Shown: piece by piece, positions 15,971 through 17,771 of the stretch | Layout of the letters: every line of letters starts with the position of its first letter | Position numbering within the stretch: the first letter of the stretch is position 1 | From: an uncultured Chloroflexota bacterium | Lineage (GTDB): Bacteria; Chloroflexota; Anaerolineae; Aggregatilineales; Phototrophicaceae | Assembly (NCBI GenBank): GCA_937988705.1 | Contig: CALKIA010000373.1 | Coordinates: 1 to 17,771, forward strand | Length of the DNA stretch: 17,771 nucleotides | Direction of reading: 5' to 3' | Program-made: the position numbers and the translations under genes | The notes under the pieces: model-generated | Told to the model about the DNA's origin: nothing | The model's input: only the letters and a program-made list of their open reading frames with translations | The model's database searches: none

Positions 15971-16828
15971 CTACTTTGACGCGTCTAAGCTGTCCGTGAT
16001 CTCGGCGACACTGCGCTTAAGCGCATCCATGTTCATGATCTGTTCTTTCCAGTCGGGCTGGAAGATCTTCTCGTAGGCGTTTTTGATCGCCAATTTGGCG
16101 CCGTCGCTGAAGGGGAAGCCGGAGAAGCCGAAGATAATGGCAAATTCGATGCGCGCATGACCGGAGAGGAATTCCCACGCCGCGTCAGCCGGGACACCCA
16201 TCTGCACGGCGATGTCGTAGGCTTCCTTGATGGCGCTAATGCAGGTTGCCGCGAAGGTTTCGACCAAGGCGGGTTCCAGAATCGCCATCTGTTCGACGGT
16301 AATGCGGTAGTTGTTCATGACGGGCGCGTACATATCACGCGCCAACTCGTCGCCTTTTTGCCAGTCGGCTTCAGGGCCGCGATGCAGCGCGGAGACGATG
16401 TGGTGTTTGGCTTTGACGCCGCCGAACCAATCGGTGCGGGCGGCTTCGGTCACTTCGTCATTGAACATCGGCGGGTGGCAGGGGTGTGAGACGTAATAGG
16501 TCAAGTCTGCGCGCAGGGGGATGACTTCGGCGTAGGCGGCGGCAGGGTCGAGGCTGACCACCATCGCGCCTGGTTTCAGGTCTTCGATCATATCGCGGGT
16601 GATCCGCCCGATGAGCTTGTCGGGTAAGGCAAGGATGACCGCGTCGGCATCTTTGAGCGCATCCGCCTGCGGGGTGGGCGTTAAACCACGTTTGGCGAGA
16701 TTGGCGACGCCCAGTTCGCTCACCTCGACATAGGCCATCTCGTATTTATTGGGGTGCTTCATCAAATTATCGGTCAGGCGCTGACCCATCTTGCCGCCCG
16801 CGCCCATCAAAGCTACTTTTAGTGCCAT
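15971..16828 (-). CDS. NAD-binding oxidoisomerase/phosphogluconate dehydrogenase-like enzyme (ApnO-like candidate)
   Basis: The 285-residue protein starts with a Rossmann fold, KVALMGAGGKMGQRLTDNL (4-22), followed by YVEVSE (33-38) and VILALPD (64-70). A middle segment YYVSHPCHPPMFND (111-124) leads into an all-helical C-terminal half (about 165-285) with ISAIKEAYDIAVQMGVPADA and FGFSGFPFSDGAKLAI. This matches enzymes annotated 'phosphogluconate dehydrogenase C-terminal domain' (PF16896-type), related to ketol-acid reductoisomerase. D-apionate oxidoisomerase ApnO, which makes 3-oxo-isoapionate, belongs to this group as I recall it. The start is ATG 16828 with AGGAG 7 nt upstream. A longer frame to 17023 overlaps the kinase gene and lacks support. 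It follows the kinase stop by 10 bp. The substrate is inferred from context only. Confidence 0.8.
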   Translation of the reverse strand: MALKVALMGAGGKMGQRLTDNLMKHPNKYEMAYVEVSELGVANLAKRGLTPTPQADALKDADAVILALPDKLIGRITRDMIEDLKPGAMVVSLDPAAAYAEVIPLRADLTYYVSHPCHPPMFNDEVTEAARTDWFGGVKAKHHIVSALHRGPEADWQKGDELARDMYAPVMNNYRITVEQMAILEPALVETFAATCISAIKEAYDIAVQMGVPADAAWEFLSGHARIEFAIIFGFSGFPFSDGAKLAIKNAYEKIFQPDWKEQIMNMDALKRSVAEITDSLDASK

Positions 16829-16838
16829 GAGATTACTC

Positions 16839-17771
16839 CTACTGCGAACCTCGCAGAATACTTCCAAAATAATCAACCTTGCCGACTTGACCCGCTTTGA
16901 GGGAGATTTCCAGTCCATCAAAACGCGGATCAGCAGAATAAGCGCGACACAAGGGCGCGCCGGGGGCGACGGGCATGAGCGCGCCCAACGCGTAGATGCC
17001 GAGCTGGCGCGCCGCATAACCACAGGTGTCGCCCCCAGTCACGACCGCGCGACGTAACCCCGTTTGTTCGAGCAGCGCGCGGAGGATTAAACCCTGCTGG
17101 GTGCCCAAGCGTGAACCGACCGTGTTGGGGTCGAGCGCGAGTTCAGCGAGATGGGCTTTGGTGCTGGCGATGTGCGGATCATCAGGGCCGCGGGCGCTAA
17201 AGAGCAGCACGCTTTTCCCCGTGCCGAGGGCGGCCAAGGCGGTTTGGACCGCAGCTGCGCGTTCGGCGTCCGCATGTTGGGGATCGACCAGACGCGCGGC
17301 GTTGAGACGCTGGAGCACGAAACCGTTGGCTTCGGCCCAATCGATTTGCGCGGCGGTGGGCGGTGCGGCACTCCCAGAAACGATGATTAACTGCTTGACC
17401 GCGCCCATCGATGGGGGGGGCGGTGGTTGAGCGATGTGCCCAATATGCTGCCAATGCAGCGTGAGCGCGCGCTGAACGCCGGAAGAACCGACGATGAACA
17501 GCGGTTGATCGGCAGGGCGGGCAGCAGCCAGCGTTTGCAGTAAGCCGCCGATGGTGAGCAGATGCCCATCGTCAATCGTGTCAAAGACGACGATGTCCGC
17601 GCCGCTGGCGCGCAGCGTTTCCCAATAGGACTGCACGGCAGCAGCGGGTTGACACAGATGCAGCACATTGATGGCGGCGATACGGCGCGACGTCTGTTCG
17701 CCAAGATGTAAGCGGAGATCCGCCTCGTGCATGGGCGTCATGGGGTGCTTGCTCATCGTCGGATGACGGTC
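16839..17771 (-). CDS. Four-carbon acid sugar kinase, DUF1537 family (5' end outside window)
   Basis: The frame is open to the window edge (310 codons visible), so the gene starts upstream of this window. RHPTMSKHPMTPMHEADLRL at the visible beginning is the mid-protein HP-x-TPM motif that ends the N-terminal substrate-binding domain in DUF1537 kinases (whole protein about 420-480 residues). The two Met codons just before it are not real starts. The nucleotide-binding C-terminal domain shows FIVGSSGVQRAL, a Pro-rich linker (PPPPPSMG), LIIVSGSAAPPTAAQI, VTGGDTCGYAARQLGI and the closing LKAGQVGKVDYF. The family phosphorylates tetronates and related acid sugars (threonate, erythronate, 3-oxo-tetronate, 3-oxo-isoapionate). 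It is the first visible gene of the operon; the next gene follows after 10 bp. Confidence 0.9.
   Translation of the reverse strand, partial: DRHPTMSKHPMTPMHEADLRLHLGEQTSRRIAAINVLHLCQPAAAVQSYWETLRASGADIVVFDTIDDGHLLTIGGLLQTLAAARPADQPLFIVGSSGVQRALTLHWQHIGHIAQPPPPPSMGAVKQLIIVSGSAAPPTAAQIDWAEANGFVLQRLNAARLVDPQHADAERAAAVQTALAALGTGKSVLLFSARGPDDPHIASTKAHLAELALDPNTVGSRLGTQQGLILRALLEQTGLRRAVVTGGDTCGYAARQLGIYALGALMPVAPGAPLCRAYSADPRFDGLEISLKAGQVGKVDYFGSILRGSQ

Noticed and set aside
16829..17023. N-terminal extension of the oxidoisomerase-like protein
   Set aside because: It overlaps the kinase gene in another frame. The Rossmann motif begins right after ATG 16828, which has a good ribosome binding site.
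17739..17756. Kinase start at ATG 17756 or ATG 17741
   Set aside because: The frame continues to the window edge, and the HP-x-TPM motif that follows belongs to the middle of DUF1537 kinases, so these Met codons are internal.

Overview
The window looks like a piece of a moderately GC-rich bacterial chromosome, most likely from Chloroflexota (Anaerolineae-like). The lineage call is an inference. It rests on the Pro/Thr/Glu/Ala-rich spacer after the signal peptide of a giant PKD-rich exported protein, and on the general character of the metabolic genes. No rRNA, tRNA, CRISPR array, transposase or phage gene was seen.

Layout. (1) Positions 1-8948, minus strand: one uninterrupted reading frame, at least 2982 codons, whose 3' end lies beyond position 1. 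It encodes an exported giant protein: signal peptide, Pro/Thr/Glu linker, PKD-type beta-sandwich domains, five degenerate Cys-led units of about 97-116 residues, a second PKD cluster, and then a tandem array of 85/86-residue repeats. The array has at least 16 canonical copies plus two degenerate ones and is still running at the window edge. (2) Positions 8949-9454: an AT-richer divergent intergenic region with inverted repeats built on CGCAGT/ACTGCG, one of which encloses an extended -10 element, and a separate leader hairpin just before the pgi ribosome binding site. (3) Positions 9455-12226, plus strand: glucose-6-phosphate isomerase (pgi) and a luciferase-like flavin monooxygenase, 12 bp apart. 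(4) Positions 12237-12842, minus strand: a DUF1349 (concanavalin A-like) protein convergent with the monooxygenase. (5) Positions 12843-13036: a spacer carrying a GC-rich near-palindrome of an interspersed type. (6) Positions 13037-17771, minus strand: a tight operon whose 5' end is outside the window. In transcription order it encodes a four-carbon acid sugar kinase (DUF1537 family, N-terminus missing), a KARI/phosphogluconate-dehydrogenase-like NAD enzyme, a mutarotase-like protein of unknown function, a xylose-isomerase-like TIM-barrel enzyme and a Gfo/Idh/MocA dehydrogenase.

How the genes fit together. The operon's gaps are 10 bp, 6 bp, a 4-bp ATGA overlap and 10 bp, so the five genes are almost certainly co-transcribed and translationally coupled. 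The combination of a Gfo/Idh/MocA dehydrogenase, an oxidoisomerase-like NAD enzyme, a DUF1537 kinase and a TIM-barrel sugar enzyme resembles the known D-apiose/D-apionate and related acid-sugar catabolic sets. Catabolism of a branched or otherwise unusual sugar acid is therefore the leading hypothesis; the substrate cannot be read from sequence alone. The giant protein is probably a surface or extracellular structural or adhesive molecule. Its repeat family and its regulatory region are the least explained parts of the window.
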